Assembly: GCF_024622975.1 (NCBI RefSeq)
Contig: NZ_JANJZT010000003.1
Coordinates: 62,001-126,000, forward strand
Length of the DNA: 64,000 nucleotides
Reading direction: 5' to 3'
Source: Blautia caecimuris
GTDB lineage: Bacteria > Bacillota > Clostridia > Lachnospirales > Lachnospiraceae
Shown here: positions 16,247-25,745 of the stretch, piece after piece
How positions within the stretch are numbered: the stretch's first letter is position 1
Layout: each line of letters begins with the position of its first letter
Program-made: the position numbers and the translations under genes
The notes under the pieces: model-generated
What the model was told of the DNA's origin: nothing
Seen by the model: only the letters and a program-made list of their open reading frames with translations
Databases searched by the model: none

Positions 16247-18664
16247 TCAGTCTTCTCTCAGGGAACAGTCGCCCTCTGTCACAGACAGATTGGGGCTGTA
16301 ATAAGGATCGCCTTTTTTCAGCTGATCTTCCCATTTTTCCCGAAAACGTGTTATTTCCTTTTCAAAACGGTACTGTTTCTCAGGAGTGTCCTCCAGGCCT
16401 CTGGATTTGGACTCATAGTGATACAGCTCCGCATAAGGGGTAAAGACGATTTTTCTTCCCATATCCCTTATTTTCATGCAGAGGTCAATATCATTAAACG
16501 CCACGCGGAAGCTTTCATCAAAGCCTCCCACTGCCCGGAAATCACAGGCATCCACAAGCATACAGGCAGCTGTCACTGCGCTGATCTCCTGAACGCTTAC
16601 CATTCTGCCGAAATATCCTGCATCCTCTCTGGACGCCCGGCACATCACATGGCCTGCAATACCTCCCAGCCCCAGAACAACTCCTGCATGCTGGATGGTG
16701 TCATCCGGATAATACAGCTTGGCTCCCACAATGGAAACCTCCTTCTGCTGGCAGATTCCAAGCATTTCCTCCATCCAGTCAGGGGTCAGGATCTCCACAT
16801 CATTGTTCAGAAACAGAAGATATTCTCCTTTTGCCTGCTCTGCGGCAAAATTATTGATGGAGGAATAATTGAACTCTTTTTCCCAGGTCAGAACTCTCAC
16901 CCTTGGATAACGCTCATGAAGCTTCTCATAATAGGCAAAGGTTTCTTTTTCCTCACTGTTGTTTTCTACCACTAAAACCTCATAATTCTCATAGGAGGTG
17001 CGCTTTGCCATGGAAGAAAGACACAGCTCCAGATCTTCTGTATGGTCTTTGTTTGGAATGATCACAGAGATCATCGGATTTCCCTGGATCTCCAGTCTGC
17101 TTCTGTACCAGCCGGGCCGTTCTGTCATCTCCACCTTTGCCGGGATTCCCATTCTCTTATAATGCTCTTCCACGGCTTTTCGTCCTGCTTCAAAAGCATA
17201 GGCCTTGCTTTCCGGATCTGCTGCCGTGGAATCCATATGACAGCGCCAGTGATACAGAACCCTGGGAATATGGATGATCTTCTCTGCCTTTTCACAGCAG
17301 CGGAAAATAAAATCAAAATCCTGGGCTCCGTCAAATTCTTTCCTGAAATATCCCGCCTGCTCTGCCACCTGTCTCTTTACTGCAAAAATATGACAGATAT
17401 AATTATTATCCCGGAAACGGAACAGATTAAAATCCGATTTAAAATGAGGATCAAAATAATGCTGTCCGTCCATGCTGACCTTGTCCTCATCTGTGTAAAT
17501 CACCTCAGCATCCTGATCATTAATTGCCTTTACAATCTCAAACAGCGCATCTGGCTCCAGAGTATCGTCATGATCACAGAGCATCAGGTATTCCCCTCTG
17601 GCAAGCTCCATGGCCTTATTGGTGTTCACAGAAATACCGCCGTTGGATTTCAGCTTTTTATAACTGATCCTTACCTCATGTCTGTAATTTTTTTTCAGAA
17701 ACTCATGAACGTTTTCGTCCGGGCTTCCGTCTGCCAGACAAAGCTGCCAGTTTCCATAGGTCTGCTTTCTGACGGACTCGATCAGCTCCTTCAGATAGGG
17801 AAGGGGCGTACAGTAAAGAGGGATCACAATACTGATCAAAGGCTTTCTGTCAAAAGAAGTATGCTTCTGCTTCCATGCCTGACGCCGGCTCAGAAAATGA
17901 CGTTTCAGCCATTGTTCATAATCTCCCTGAGTGTTTTCCTGACGGTTCAGAAGCCTGTTAAAAAATCCCTTTGGCCTCTGCTCTTTACGAAGCTTCTGAA
18001 TATCTACCTCATAAGCCTTTTCCACAGAAGATCCTGTAAATTTAAGCAGAAGCTTCTTTCCTGAAATTTCATCTAAAGAGGCTGAAATACGGAAGCCGAT
18101 TTCCTGATTTTTATAAATCTCGTCAAGGCTGCAGCGCTCCGCCACATCCGGCCTCCGCCCTCTGCTTATCCTGCAGGCAAAAGGACTTCCGTCCTGATTT
18201 AAAGCGGTGATCTCCGTCTCACCCCTCTGATCCACAGCCCAGCCCTGGATTTCCAGCATGGTATCATAAAGGATTTCCACTCTGTCCAGATGATATTCCA
18301 GCAGGCTTTGGTTCAGAAAGCTTTTCAGCTCATCTGCGCTCTTCTTCCACACAGAAACTCGTTTTTCTCCGTCTGTAAGAAACAGCTCGATCTGCTGAAA
18401 CTGTTCTGCAAGCTGATCTGCCTTTGGAATCCGCAGCCGGAAGCCCGGAAGGAACTCTCCAAAGTCCGCTTCCAGAGCCTGAGCCACATCCGGTCTTTCA
18501 TATCTCTCAGGATCAGCCAGAACAAGCTCCTGATTTCCGTCTCCCACCAGACAGAAGCTCATTTCCTGTCTGTCAGATCCGGCATACCAGCCTCCAAGGC
18601 TTAACACCTGTCCATGTCTGTCATCATATTTTTCTTCATCAATGCTGAAGCGCAATTCTTCCAT
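16247..18664 (-). CDS. Large tandem GT2 glycosyltransferase with duplicated accessory domain
   Basis: 805 residues. The N-terminal 240 residues hold two copies of a GWxxD...RPDVA...GFR unit: LSLGGWYAGSDRQ to RPDVAQALEADF, and LEIQGWAVDQRGE to RPDVAERCSLDE. This suggests internal duplication of a beta-sandwich module. Two GT-A domains follow, with PLISIVIPLYCTPLPYL, MLCDHDDTL, YTDEDKVSMDG and FDGAQDFDFIFRC, then PMISVIIPNKDH, VENNSEEKE, LFLNNDVE, GLGGIAGHVM and AFNDIDLCMKIR. The start ATG has GAGGATG upstream. It is the nearest paralogue of the protein at 13784-16228, 18 bp away, and clearly part of the same operon. The exact sugars are unknown. Confidence 0.92.
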   Translation of the reverse strand: MEELRFSIDEEKYDDRHGQVLSLGGWYAGSDRQEMSFCLVGDGNQELVLADPERYERPDVAQALEADFGEFLPGFRLRIPKADQLAEQFQQIELFLTDGEKRVSVWKKSADELKSFLNQSLLEYHLDRVEILYDTMLEIQGWAVDQRGETEITALNQDGSPFACRISRGRRPDVAERCSLDEIYKNQEIGFRISASLDEISGKKLLLKFTGSSVEKAYEVDIQKLRKEQRPKGFFNRLLNRQENTQGDYEQWLKRHFLSRRQAWKQKHTSFDRKPLISIVIPLYCTPLPYLKELIESVRKQTYGNWQLCLADGSPDENVHEFLKKNYRHEVRISYKKLKSNGGISVNTNKAMELARGEYLMLCDHDDTLEPDALFEIVKAINDQDAEVIYTDEDKVSMDGQHYFDPHFKSDFNLFRFRDNNYICHIFAVKRQVAEQAGYFRKEFDGAQDFDFIFRCCEKAEKIIHIPRVLYHWRCHMDSTAADPESKAYAFEAGRKAVEEHYKRMGIPAKVEMTERPGWYRSRLEIQGNPMISVIIPNKDHTEDLELCLSSMAKRTSYENYEVLVVENNSEEKETFAYYEKLHERYPRVRVLTWEKEFNYSSINNFAAEQAKGEYLLFLNNDVEILTPDWMEEMLGICQQKEVSIVGAKLYYPDDTIQHAGVVLGLGGIAGHVMCRASREDAGYFGRMVSVQEISAVTAACMLVDACDFRAVGGFDESFRVAFNDIDLCMKIRDMGRKIVFTPYAELYHYESKSRGLEDTPEKQYRFEKEITRFREKWEDQLKKGDPYYSPNLSVTEGDCSLRED

Positions 18665-18742
18665 ATTTCATCCTCATTCTGTCTGATCTGAAGGCCGGAA
18701 TTTTGCCATCAGACCTTTTTTCTGTCATTTCTCTCTGACAGC

Positions 18743-20926
18743 TTATTTTTTCTTAATGCTTCTGTACAATTTCCAGACTTTTGTATTTTCCATCTGACTG
18801 ATCTTTTCTTTCAGTCTGCGGATCTCTTCATCCTTTTCCGCTGACACCAGGCCAAAGCTCTTCCAGAACTTTTCTCCCGCTTCCTGAGCCTTCATGATCT
18901 CAATTTCAATTCTGAGTTTTTTCTCTCCGCTGATATTTCCGATCACAAACTGAGGATCTCCCCCGCCGAAATAATAGCTGTCAGCTCCTACTGGAAAACC
19001 ATTTGTTGTAAAGTCTGCCTTTATGTCATTTTCAAAAGCAAGCTTCCGAAGGATCAGACCACCTGATGCTTCTCCCGGATCAAGACGGAGGTTCTTCACA
19101 TTGTCTGGAATCTCAAGCTCCATGCTGACTCCTGCTCTGCTCATGGGATAATCTTCTGAGTCTTCCTCAGAAAATCCATTTCCCCGGTCAAAAAACACCT
19201 GAAGCCTCCTCTCTGCCCCAGCTGCCCTCATCTGCTCATAATAGGGAAGGATCTCCACCTTGCCCGGAGAAACATCTTCATACATGGAAAGAAGAGGCAC
19301 ATGACTTCCATGCATATACTTCTGGAAATTCCTTTCCATTTCTCCGTAAACAGCAAGCTCCTCCTGAGTAATACCTGCTTTGCCATAAAAATCCCTGTCC
19401 TTCAGAACACGGCGCTTTCCGTCGCTTTCCAGATAATAATGGATCATCCGGTACAGGATAAAGTCTGCGGGAACCGGAAAGTCAAAGGTCCACTCATAAT
19501 CGATCACAACCTGTCTGTCCTTCAGAATCAGAATATTGGCAGGAACCAGATCAATATTGGACATTTTTGCGCAGGAATACTCTCCGGTCAGCTCTACGTC
19601 CCCGAATACCTGTACAAACTCCGGCGTTTTGATAAAGGTATCTGTGCTGTGAAGGTTCTGAACCTTTTTCAGATAATAAAAGAACAGTTCCTCCAGCTCA
19701 GAAAATTTCCCCTGAGCCAGAAGCTGATCCAGTTTTTCTTCCAGAGTCATTCCCTCCAGATATTCCAGCCTTGCAGCCTTATTTACTGTTTTGCAGAGAT
19801 TAAGCTCCAACCCCTGCTTTTTATAGTCTTCTGTAAGCTCTGTATAAATCCGCTCCAGACGGGCTGTATGCTCACAGGCCTTTTCATTTGCCGGAAGCTT
19901 CTGCACATATCTCTCAAACCTTCCCGGCTCACAGATATCTGTTCTCAGGGCAAAGCGCGCGTCCCGCTCGTTGGAAAACTTGGTATACACAATCTCCGGA
20001 CAGATCTGCTCTTTTCCGATCAGAAGAAGAAACGAATTGGAAAACTCCGGGAACATATCATTGTCCAGAAGAGAATCATACACAGGAGATTCCTGAAAAA
20101 GCTGCAGGCGAAGCCGGTCAAAGTTTGTCTCCATACGGTTCAGCTCGCCCTTTAAAGGAAGACGCCTGTCAGAATATATGGTCATGGGAAGCTTGTAATC
20201 CGGAAACGGATAATACCACTGCGCTTTCAGATTTCCTGCTTTTTCCAGAATTTCTGTAAGCTCTTTTTGGGTAAAGGTTTTTACGCCCTTTGTTGTGGGA
20301 TAGCCCTCAAGTCCCTCGAAAAGGGTTCCAAAGTGATCCTCTGTACAGCCTGCCCAGTATTTCAGTCCAAAACGGTTTTCGATGGCAAGAACGATCTGTC
20401 CGCCCGGTTTCAGATGACGGGCAATGGTTTTCAGAAAATCCACATAAGGGGTGTCGCTCTGAATATAGTTTTCCCCATACTCAAAAACGCCGATCAGAGT
20501 AATGTAATCATACTTCTCCGTCAGCGCAGGCTCGATCTCCTGAAAATTTCCCATAAGTATTGTGAGATTTTCGCAGTCCTTATGTCTCCAGGCATTGATC
20601 TCACTTCGTTTTTTTGACAGCTCAATACAGGTGACCTTCTCTGCTTTTTTACAGAGCGCACCTGTAATAGCTCCACAGCCGGAGCCGATCTCCAGCACAT
20701 TTTCCTTTCCGGTAAACGGAAGCCAGCTTAAAATATTTTCCCTTACATGGGAAAAATGATAGAGAATGGGCCAGCTTTTCCTCTCTGCGATCACCTGGTT
20801 CCATTGCTCCTTTGGATAAGTTCTGGCAATTTCCAGCATCTCATCCTCTATGGCTCCGTCACTGTATAAATCCTGTCCCGGATAACAGGTATCATCCAGG
20901 ACTGCCTTACCGATTTTTTCTATCAT
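18743..20926 (-). CDS. SAM methyltransferase / APH-like kinase fusion, WbdD-like chain-terminator candidate
   Basis: 727 residues in three parts. The N-terminal class I methyltransferase has motif I at 77-88 (VLEIGSGCGAITG), CIELSKKR after the second strand, and the post-motif HLKPGGQIVLAIENR. Residues about 300-560 look like an aminoglycoside-phosphotransferase-type kinase: EYLEGMTLEEKL, catalytic-loop D459 with N464 in SNIDLVPAN, and the DFG-equivalent aspartate D476 in VIDYEW. The rest is a beta-rich segment and a short coiled coil (EKDEEIRRLKEKISQMEN) ending in a basic tail. E. coli WbdD has the same order (methyltransferase, kinase, coiled coil) and caps O-polysaccharide chains. This gene overlaps the Wzt gene by 4 bp. 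The domains are well supported; the capping role is inference. Confidence 0.82.
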   Translation of the reverse strand: MIEKIGKAVLDDTCYPGQDLYSDGAIEDEMLEIARTYPKEQWNQVIAERKSWPILYHFSHVRENILSWLPFTGKENVLEIGSGCGAITGALCKKAEKVTCIELSKKRSEINAWRHKDCENLTILMGNFQEIEPALTEKYDYITLIGVFEYGENYIQSDTPYVDFLKTIARHLKPGGQIVLAIENRFGLKYWAGCTEDHFGTLFEGLEGYPTTKGVKTFTQKELTEILEKAGNLKAQWYYPFPDYKLPMTIYSDRRLPLKGELNRMETNFDRLRLQLFQESPVYDSLLDNDMFPEFSNSFLLLIGKEQICPEIVYTKFSNERDARFALRTDICEPGRFERYVQKLPANEKACEHTARLERIYTELTEDYKKQGLELNLCKTVNKAARLEYLEGMTLEEKLDQLLAQGKFSELEELFFYYLKKVQNLHSTDTFIKTPEFVQVFGDVELTGEYSCAKMSNIDLVPANILILKDRQVVIDYEWTFDFPVPADFILYRMIHYYLESDGKRRVLKDRDFYGKAGITQEELAVYGEMERNFQKYMHGSHVPLLSMYEDVSPGKVEILPYYEQMRAAGAERRLQVFFDRGNGFSEEDSEDYPMSRAGVSMELEIPDNVKNLRLDPGEASGGLILRKLAFENDIKADFTTNGFPVGADSYYFGGGDPQFVIGNISGEKKLRIEIEIMKAQEAGEKFWKSFGLVSAEKDEEIRRLKEKISQMENTKVWKLYRSIKKK

Positions 20927-22179
20927 GCTTTTTCTCCGTAGCGAATCTCCACTTTTGAGTTCATATCATAAAATCCAACTGTGTTCTTGTTGGAAACCAC
21001 TGTGATATTACATGCGTCATACAGCCTGTGGAAAACTGTAAACTCACCGTCCTTGTACCCGGTGCAGCCAAAGGAAAGAAGATATTCCCCTCCCTGCAGG
21101 AACATTTCCTGCTCAAAGGTCACTGTACAGCTATCTCCTGCCTGAGAGTGTTCCACAGATTTCTTTTCAAACAGAGTATTGGTTCCTGTGATCTCTGTAC
21201 CCTTAATATCCTTAAAGGTATAGGCCATAATCGGTTCCTGAATATCCTGATGAAATACCACCTTCATCCGTATCCGGAAACTGCTGCCCTTTTCAATGGT
21301 ATTGGTACAGCGGTCTTTGTCATCCAGAACTGCAAAATCCACAATCTCCGCAAGCTTGGTACCATATTCCAGCATATTGGGATTTACCTGGAACTGCTGG
21401 CTCCAGCTTTCTTTCTGCTCTTCTTTCTTTTCCTCTGCCTTTGCAGGATCCTGACCTACCAGAAGCTGCTTGTACATATCCACCATCTGTTTTGGAGAAC
21501 CTTCTTCCAGCTTCACTCCCTTATTCAGAAGAATCACTCTGTCACAGTACCGGGAAATACTGCTTAAATCGTGGCTGACAAAAAGAATGGTTTTGCCCAT
21601 CTTTTTAAATTCTTCAAATTTCCGGTAGCATTTTGCCTGAAAGAACACATCTCCTACAGAAAGCGCCTCGTCAACGATCAGAATTTCCGGATCAATGTTA
21701 ATGGCAACTGCAAATGCCAGACGGACAAACATACCGCTGGAATAAGATTTTACAGGCTGATAAACAAAATCTCCGATGTCTGCGAAGTCCAGGATATCCT
21801 GAAGTCTGGCATCCACCTCTTCTTTGGAAAATCCCATCATGGTTCCGTTGAGATATACGTTTTCGATTCCTGTATATTCCATGTTAAATCCGGCTCCCAG
21901 CTCCAGAAGAGCGGAAATCCTTCCGTCCACCTTCACCTCTCCTGCCGTAGGGTTCAGAACTCCTGTAATGATCTTGAGGATTGTGGACTTTCCGGAACCA
22001 TTTGTTCCGATGATTCCCACAGTCTCGCCCCGCTCCACCTGAAAATTCACATCTCTTAAAGCATAATGCTCTCTGACCGGAACCTTAAATCCCAGAGTTT
22101 CCCGCAGTCTGTCTGAGGGCTTATTATATAATTTATACATCTTGTCCAGATGTTTTACCTGAATTGCAAATTCACTCAT
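20923..22179 (-). CDS. wzt: Polysaccharide ABC exporter, ATP-binding subunit with C-terminal recognition domain (Wzt)
   Basis: 418 residues. The ATPase domain has Walker A GTNGSGKST, signature SYSSGMFVRLAFAVAI, Walker B ILIVDEALSVGD and FVSHD. After a charged linker (KAEEKKEEQKES) comes a roughly 150-residue beta-rich domain (LAEIVDFAVLDDKD to SKVEIRYGEK). In O-antigen systems this Wzt C-terminal domain binds the capped end of the polymer. In wall teichoic acid and streptococcal rhamnan exporters the equivalents are TagH and RgpD. It lies 12 bp after the permease gene and overlaps the methyltransferase-kinase start by 4 bp, implying translational coupling. The extra domain next to a WbdD-like gene suggests end-group recognition. 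Confidence 0.93.
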   Translation of the reverse strand: MSEFAIQVKHLDKMYKLYNKPSDRLRETLGFKVPVREHYALRDVNFQVERGETVGIIGTNGSGKSTILKIITGVLNPTAGEVKVDGRISALLELGAGFNMEYTGIENVYLNGTMMGFSKEEVDARLQDILDFADIGDFVYQPVKSYSSGMFVRLAFAVAINIDPEILIVDEALSVGDVFFQAKCYRKFEEFKKMGKTILFVSHDLSSISRYCDRVILLNKGVKLEEGSPKQMVDMYKQLLVGQDPAKAEEKKEEQKESWSQQFQVNPNMLEYGTKLAEIVDFAVLDDKDRCTNTIEKGSSFRIRMKVVFHQDIQEPIMAYTFKDIKGTEITGTNTLFEKKSVEHSQAGDSCTVTFEQEMFLQGGEYLLSFGCTGYKDGEFTVFHRLYDACNITVVSNKNTVGFYDMNSKVEIRYGEKA

Positions 22180-22191
22180 TTTTTTCTCCGT

Positions 22192-23043
22192 TTACAGTAC
22201 ATCTGCAAAATGTACCTGAAGTTTTTTGAACAGTCTTGTTCCAAGGAAAAACAGCACCAGGGTAAAAGCCCAGAAATAAAGGGTCAGAGCCGGATGCTGC
22301 CAGAATCCCACATGATCGATCAGGGAATCACGATATCCCTGTACCACATAAAATACCGGATTCAGCTTCAGGATCTTTGTAAGAATCCCTGTAAGACCAA
22401 GGTCGCTGAAACTCCACATAATGGGAGTTACCCATACCCCTACCTGAAGTCCGATGTTGATGATCTGACTGAGATCCCGGAAAAATACCACCACCGCGCT
22501 GGAAAAATAAGTCACTGCCAGAATCAGCATAAAAATACAGAAGCTGTAATAAATAAGCTGAAGGGCATACCAGGTAGGCGGATAGCCCATGCAGGTATAG
22601 ATCACCAGAACGATCAGCACAAAAAAGCAGTGGACAAACCCGGCTGAAATCACCTTTACCACAGGAAGGATACGAATATTAAAAACAACCTTTTTTACCA
22701 GATAATTATATTCCAGAAGAGAATTGGTCCCGCCGATCAGCCCGTCCTGAAAAAAGAACCAGGGCACCAGTCCGGCTACCAGCCAGAGAACAAAGGGAAC
22801 TCCTCTGTCCGCTCCGCCTCTTAAAGCCAGACCAAACACAAACCAGTATACACAGATGGTAACTACCGGCTGGATAAAGGCCCAGACTGTTCCAAAATAA
22901 GAACCTGCATATTTTGTTTTAAAATCATTTTTGGCCAGGGAAAGAACCAGCCTTCTGTTCCGGTATAGTTCCCCTGGCAGCCATGTCTCTTTTTTCAATC
23001 CTTTTTGCTCCTGTTTGCGGAATATTCCTGAAAGCTTCCCCAT
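22192..23043 (-). CDS. wzm: Polysaccharide ABC exporter, permease subunit (Wzm/RgpC)
   Basis: 283 residues with six transmembrane helices of the ABC-2 type. LAKNDFKTKYAGSYFGTVWAFIQPVV is the characteristic N-terminal cytoplasmic segment of Wzm/TagG/RgpC. VGVWVTPIMWSF and LNPVFYVVQGYRD are also typical. It exports undecaprenyl-linked polymer to the outer face. The ATG at 23043 overlaps the rfbC 3' end by 49 bp. An alternative TTG at 22998, preceded by CAGGAG and overlapping the rfbC stop as TTGA, would give 268 residues and is equally credible. Confidence 0.92.
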   Translation of the reverse strand: MGKLSGIFRKQEQKGLKKETWLPGELYRNRRLVLSLAKNDFKTKYAGSYFGTVWAFIQPVVTICVYWFVFGLALRGGADRGVPFVLWLVAGLVPWFFFQDGLIGGTNSLLEYNYLVKKVVFNIRILPVVKVISAGFVHCFFVLIVLVIYTCMGYPPTWYALQLIYYSFCIFMLILAVTYFSSAVVVFFRDLSQIINIGLQVGVWVTPIMWSFSDLGLTGILTKILKLNPVFYVVQGYRDSLIDHVGFWQHPALTLYFWAFTLVLFFLGTRLFKKLQVHFADVL

Positions 23044-23564
23044 TTTTTGTCCTTGTCAGAAAGAATCAGATCCATTCCTTCCGGAATCGGCCACTCTACT
23101 GCAATATCCGGGTCATTGTATGCAAGTCCGCCCTCATCATTGGGATGATAAAAATCTGTACACTTATAGGCAAACTCAGCAGAATCAGAAAGTACAAGGA
23201 AGCCATGGGCAAAGTTCTTTGGAATAAAGAACTGTTTTTTGTTTTCTGCAGAAAGCAGCACTCCGTACCACTGTCCGTAAGTAGGAGAGCCCTCACGAAG
23301 ATCCACAGCCACATCATAAACCTCTCCGCTTACTACGCGGACCAGCTTATCCTGCGGATAGTTGATCTGAAAATGAAGTCCGCGGAGAACGCCTTTTCTG
23401 GAACTGGACTGATTGTCCTGAACAAACTCCTGGTCAATGCCAGCCGCCTTGTAGTCATTGTAATTATAAGTTTCCATAAAGTATCCCCGGTCATCTCCGA
23501 ACACTGCAGGAGTGATCACCTTTAATCCTTCAATGTGACAGGTTTCTACTGTAATTTTTCCCAT
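22995..23564 (-). CDS. rfbC: dTDP-4-dehydrorhamnose 3,5-epimerase
   Basis: 189 residues, cupin fold. It epimerises dTDP-4-keto-6-deoxyglucose at C3 and C5. Family features are VFGDDRGYFMETYN, QDNQSSSRKGVLRGLHFQ (with the catalytic-region histidine), VAVDLREGSPTYGQWYGV, FIPKNFAHGFLVLSD and YNDPDIAVEWP. It sits between rfbA (stop-to-start gap of 1 bp) and the exporter permease, whose start lies inside this gene. Confidence 0.97.
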   Translation of the reverse strand: MGKITVETCHIEGLKVITPAVFGDDRGYFMETYNYNDYKAAGIDQEFVQDNQSSSRKGVLRGLHFQINYPQDKLVRVVSGEVYDVAVDLREGSPTYGQWYGVLLSAENKKQFFIPKNFAHGFLVLSDSAEFAYKCTDFYHPNDEGGLAYNDPDIAVEWPIPEGMDLILSDKDKKWGSFQEYSANRSKKD

Positions 23565-23565
23565 T

Positions 23566-24444
23566 TTATAAGCCCTCCGCTACTTCGATCAGATATTTTC
23601 CATATGCAGTTTTAAGAAGCGGCTGCGCCAGCTCCACAAGCTGCTCTTTATTGATAAATCCACGTTTGTAAGCAATTTCCTCAATACAGGAAATATAAAG
23701 TCCCTGACGTTTCTGGAACGCGGAAACAAAATCAGCCGCATCCAGAAGGGAATCATGGTTTCCTGTATCCAGCCATGCAAATCCTCTTCCCAGAGTTTCC
23801 ACCTTCAGGGTTCCTCTGTTCAGATATTCATTGTTGATGCTTGTAATCTCAATTTCGCCTCTTGCTGAAGGCTTCACATTTTTGGCGATCTCCACTACAT
23901 CATTGTCATAGAAGTAAAGTCCCGGAACCGCATAGTTTGACTTGGGATGCTCCGGCTTTTCCTCTATGGAAAGAGCTTTTCCGTCTTCGTCAAATTCTAC
24001 CACGCCGTACTCTCTTGGGTCCCTTACATAATAGCCGAAGATGGTTGCTCCCTTTTCCCCTTCTGTTCTCTTATATGCGTTCTGAAGCACTCTGGAAAAG
24101 CTCTGTCCGTAAAAAATATTGTCTCCCAGAACAAGGGCAACCGCATCGTTTCCAATAAAGTCCGCGCCAATGATAAACGCATCTGCCAGCCCTCTTGGCT
24201 GCTCCTGAACCGCATACTCGAAACGCATTCCAAGCTGCTTTCCGTCTCCCAGAAGCTCTTCAAACACCGGAAGATCTCTTGGTGTGGAAATGATGAGAAT
24301 TTCTCTGATCCCTGCCAGCATCAGCGTGGAAAGGGGATAGTAGATCATCGGTTTGTCATACACCGGCATGATCTGCTTGGAAATCGCTTTTGTCAATGGA
24401 TATAATCTTGTTCCTGAACCGCCTGCTAAAATAATACCTTTCAT
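23566..24444 (-). CDS. rfbA: Glucose-1-phosphate thymidylyltransferase
   Basis: 292 residues. It makes dTDP-glucose from dTTP and glucose-1-phosphate, the entry step both for rhamnose and for the 4-amino sugar proposed here. Signatures are [45 protein letters not shown] and [19 protein letters not shown]. The length matches the RfbA/RmlA family. GGAG precedes the ATG. Feedback inhibition by dTDP-rhamnose is typical of the family and is assumed here. Confidence 0.97.
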   Translation of the reverse strand: MKGIILAGGSGTRLYPLTKAISKQIMPVYDKPMIYYPLSTLMLAGIREILIISTPRDLPVFEELLGDGKQLGMRFEYAVQEQPRGLADAFIIGADFIGNDAVALVLGDNIFYGQSFSRVLQNAYKRTEGEKGATIFGYYVRDPREYGVVEFDEDGKALSIEEKPEHPKSNYAVPGLYFYDNDVVEIAKNVKPSARGEIEITSINNEYLNRGTLKVETLGRGFAWLDTGNHDSLLDAADFVSAFQKRQGLYISCIEEIAYKRGFINKEQLVELAQPLLKTAYGKYLIEVAEGL

Positions 24445-24454
24445 ATCTCTCCTC

Positions 24455-25732
24455 CTATTTTCTGGAACCGTACATTTTTTTCTCTTTAAAGTAAAGGGCT
24501 GTCATCAATGCCACAAGAGTCACGGCCATCACAGCCATCAATCCAAGAAGGATCTTTGACATATCGGAAAGTCCTTCCTCAGTTTCCGATTCCGGTATTT
24601 CCGCTTCTTCCTGTACTGTCTGTGTACCGGAAGTATTTTCTCCTGTTCCCGCTGCCGCTGTCTGTACCGCCTGGGGTGTGGGAGTTGCGGCAGGCGCCGC
24701 ATAGCCTACATACTGTCCGTTATAAAAATAACGGTTCAGCATTGTTCCGTTTTTGTCCACCTGCTCTACTGTAAGCTGATCCGCTGTGACACCTTTTGGC
24801 ACAGTCATTTTTTTTCCATTGACTGTCAGCGTATCAAAATTATCAAACGCATAGTTAAACAGCGCAATGCTGTCTGTACAGTTTGCTCCCAGATCTGCTG
24901 TACGCATGGTAACTGCAATATATGTTCTTCCGTTCCGCTCCGCTGCCACTACAAGGGTATGGCCTGCGTCATTGGTATTTCCTGTTTTTCCGCCAATGCA
25001 GCCTTCATAATAAAGATTGGATTCTTTTGCCATAAGAGGCATATGAGTATGCATTCCTCTTGCCTCGCTGAGGTTTGTAGCCGGAATCGTATAATTGGCT
25101 GCGCTGATAACTTTCCGGAACCGGGGGTTCTGAAGTCCTGCCCGCATGATCTTTGCCAGATCATAGGCTGTGGTATAGTGATTGGAATCCGGAAGCCCGC
25201 TTGCATTGGCAAAATGTGTATTTCTGCATCCAAGCTCCCTGGCCTTCTCATTCATCATTTCAATAAACTGAGCTTCTGTTCCCCCTACATACTCTGCCAT
25301 CTGAGCGCACACTTCATTGGCTGATTTGATAATGGCCGCATACCAGCAGTCCTTCATGGTAATGGTTTCTCCCAGCTGCATTCCGATATTGGAGCTGTCC
25401 CAGGTCACATCCCGGACTCCTGTCTCTGTAAAAGTTACAGAATCTTCCGGAGAACTGTTTTCTATCGCAGTAAGCACGGTCATGATCTTTGTGGTACTTG
25501 CCGGATAACGGTACTCGTCTTTTCCTTTATCATAAAGGACCGCGCCTGTATCCGCATCAATCAGAACTGCTGTCTCAGAAACTGTGTCCGGCCCTTTCGG
25601 CCATCCCTGAATGCTGTCTGAGCTCACTATTGCCGCTGTTCCGAAATTCACAGTTACTGCCTGCACGGATACTGCAGGGATCAGCAGTGCCGCAATTCCG
25701 GCTGCCACAGTGCCTGCTATTTTATTTTTCAT
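24455..25732 (-). CDS. D-alanyl-D-alanine carboxypeptidase (DacF-type, intact motifs)
   Basis: 425 residues, exported: signal peptide [22 protein letters not shown]..., S11 catalytic domain with SxxK in [12 protein letters not shown] in [10 protein letters not shown] and the KTG box in [12 protein letters not shown] Pro/Thr-rich linker, one C-terminal helix ([22 protein letters not shown]) and a basic tail follow. It trims the pentapeptide side chain of peptidoglycan. The start at 25732 has GGAGGA upstream; the frame continues to 25789 but without a ribosome site and overlapping the aminotransferase. It lies inside the polysaccharide operon between the aminotransferase and rfbA, an unexpected position. 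It is a paralogue of the motif-deficient protein at 6330-7565. Confidence 0.93.
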   Translation of the reverse strand: MKNKIAGTVAAGIAALLIPAVSVQAVTVNFGTAAIVSSDSIQGWPKGPDTVSETAVLIDADTGAVLYDKGKDEYRYPASTTKIMTVLTAIENSSPEDSVTFTETGVRDVTWDSSNIGMQLGETITMKDCWYAAIIKSANEVCAQMAEYVGGTEAQFIEMMNEKARELGCRNTHFANASGLPDSNHYTTAYDLAKIMRAGLQNPRFRKVISAANYTIPATNLSEARGMHTHMPLMAKESNLYYEGCIGGKTGNTNDAGHTLVVAAERNGRTYIAVTMRTADLGANCTDSIALFNYAFDNFDTLTVNGKKMTVPKGVTADQLTVEQVDKNGTMLNRYFYNGQYVGYAAPAATPTPQAVQTAAAGTGENTSGTQTVQEEAEIPESETEEGLSDMSKILLGLMAVMAVTLVALMTALYFKEKKMYGSRK

Positions 25733-25745
25733 TGTGTTTCCTCCG

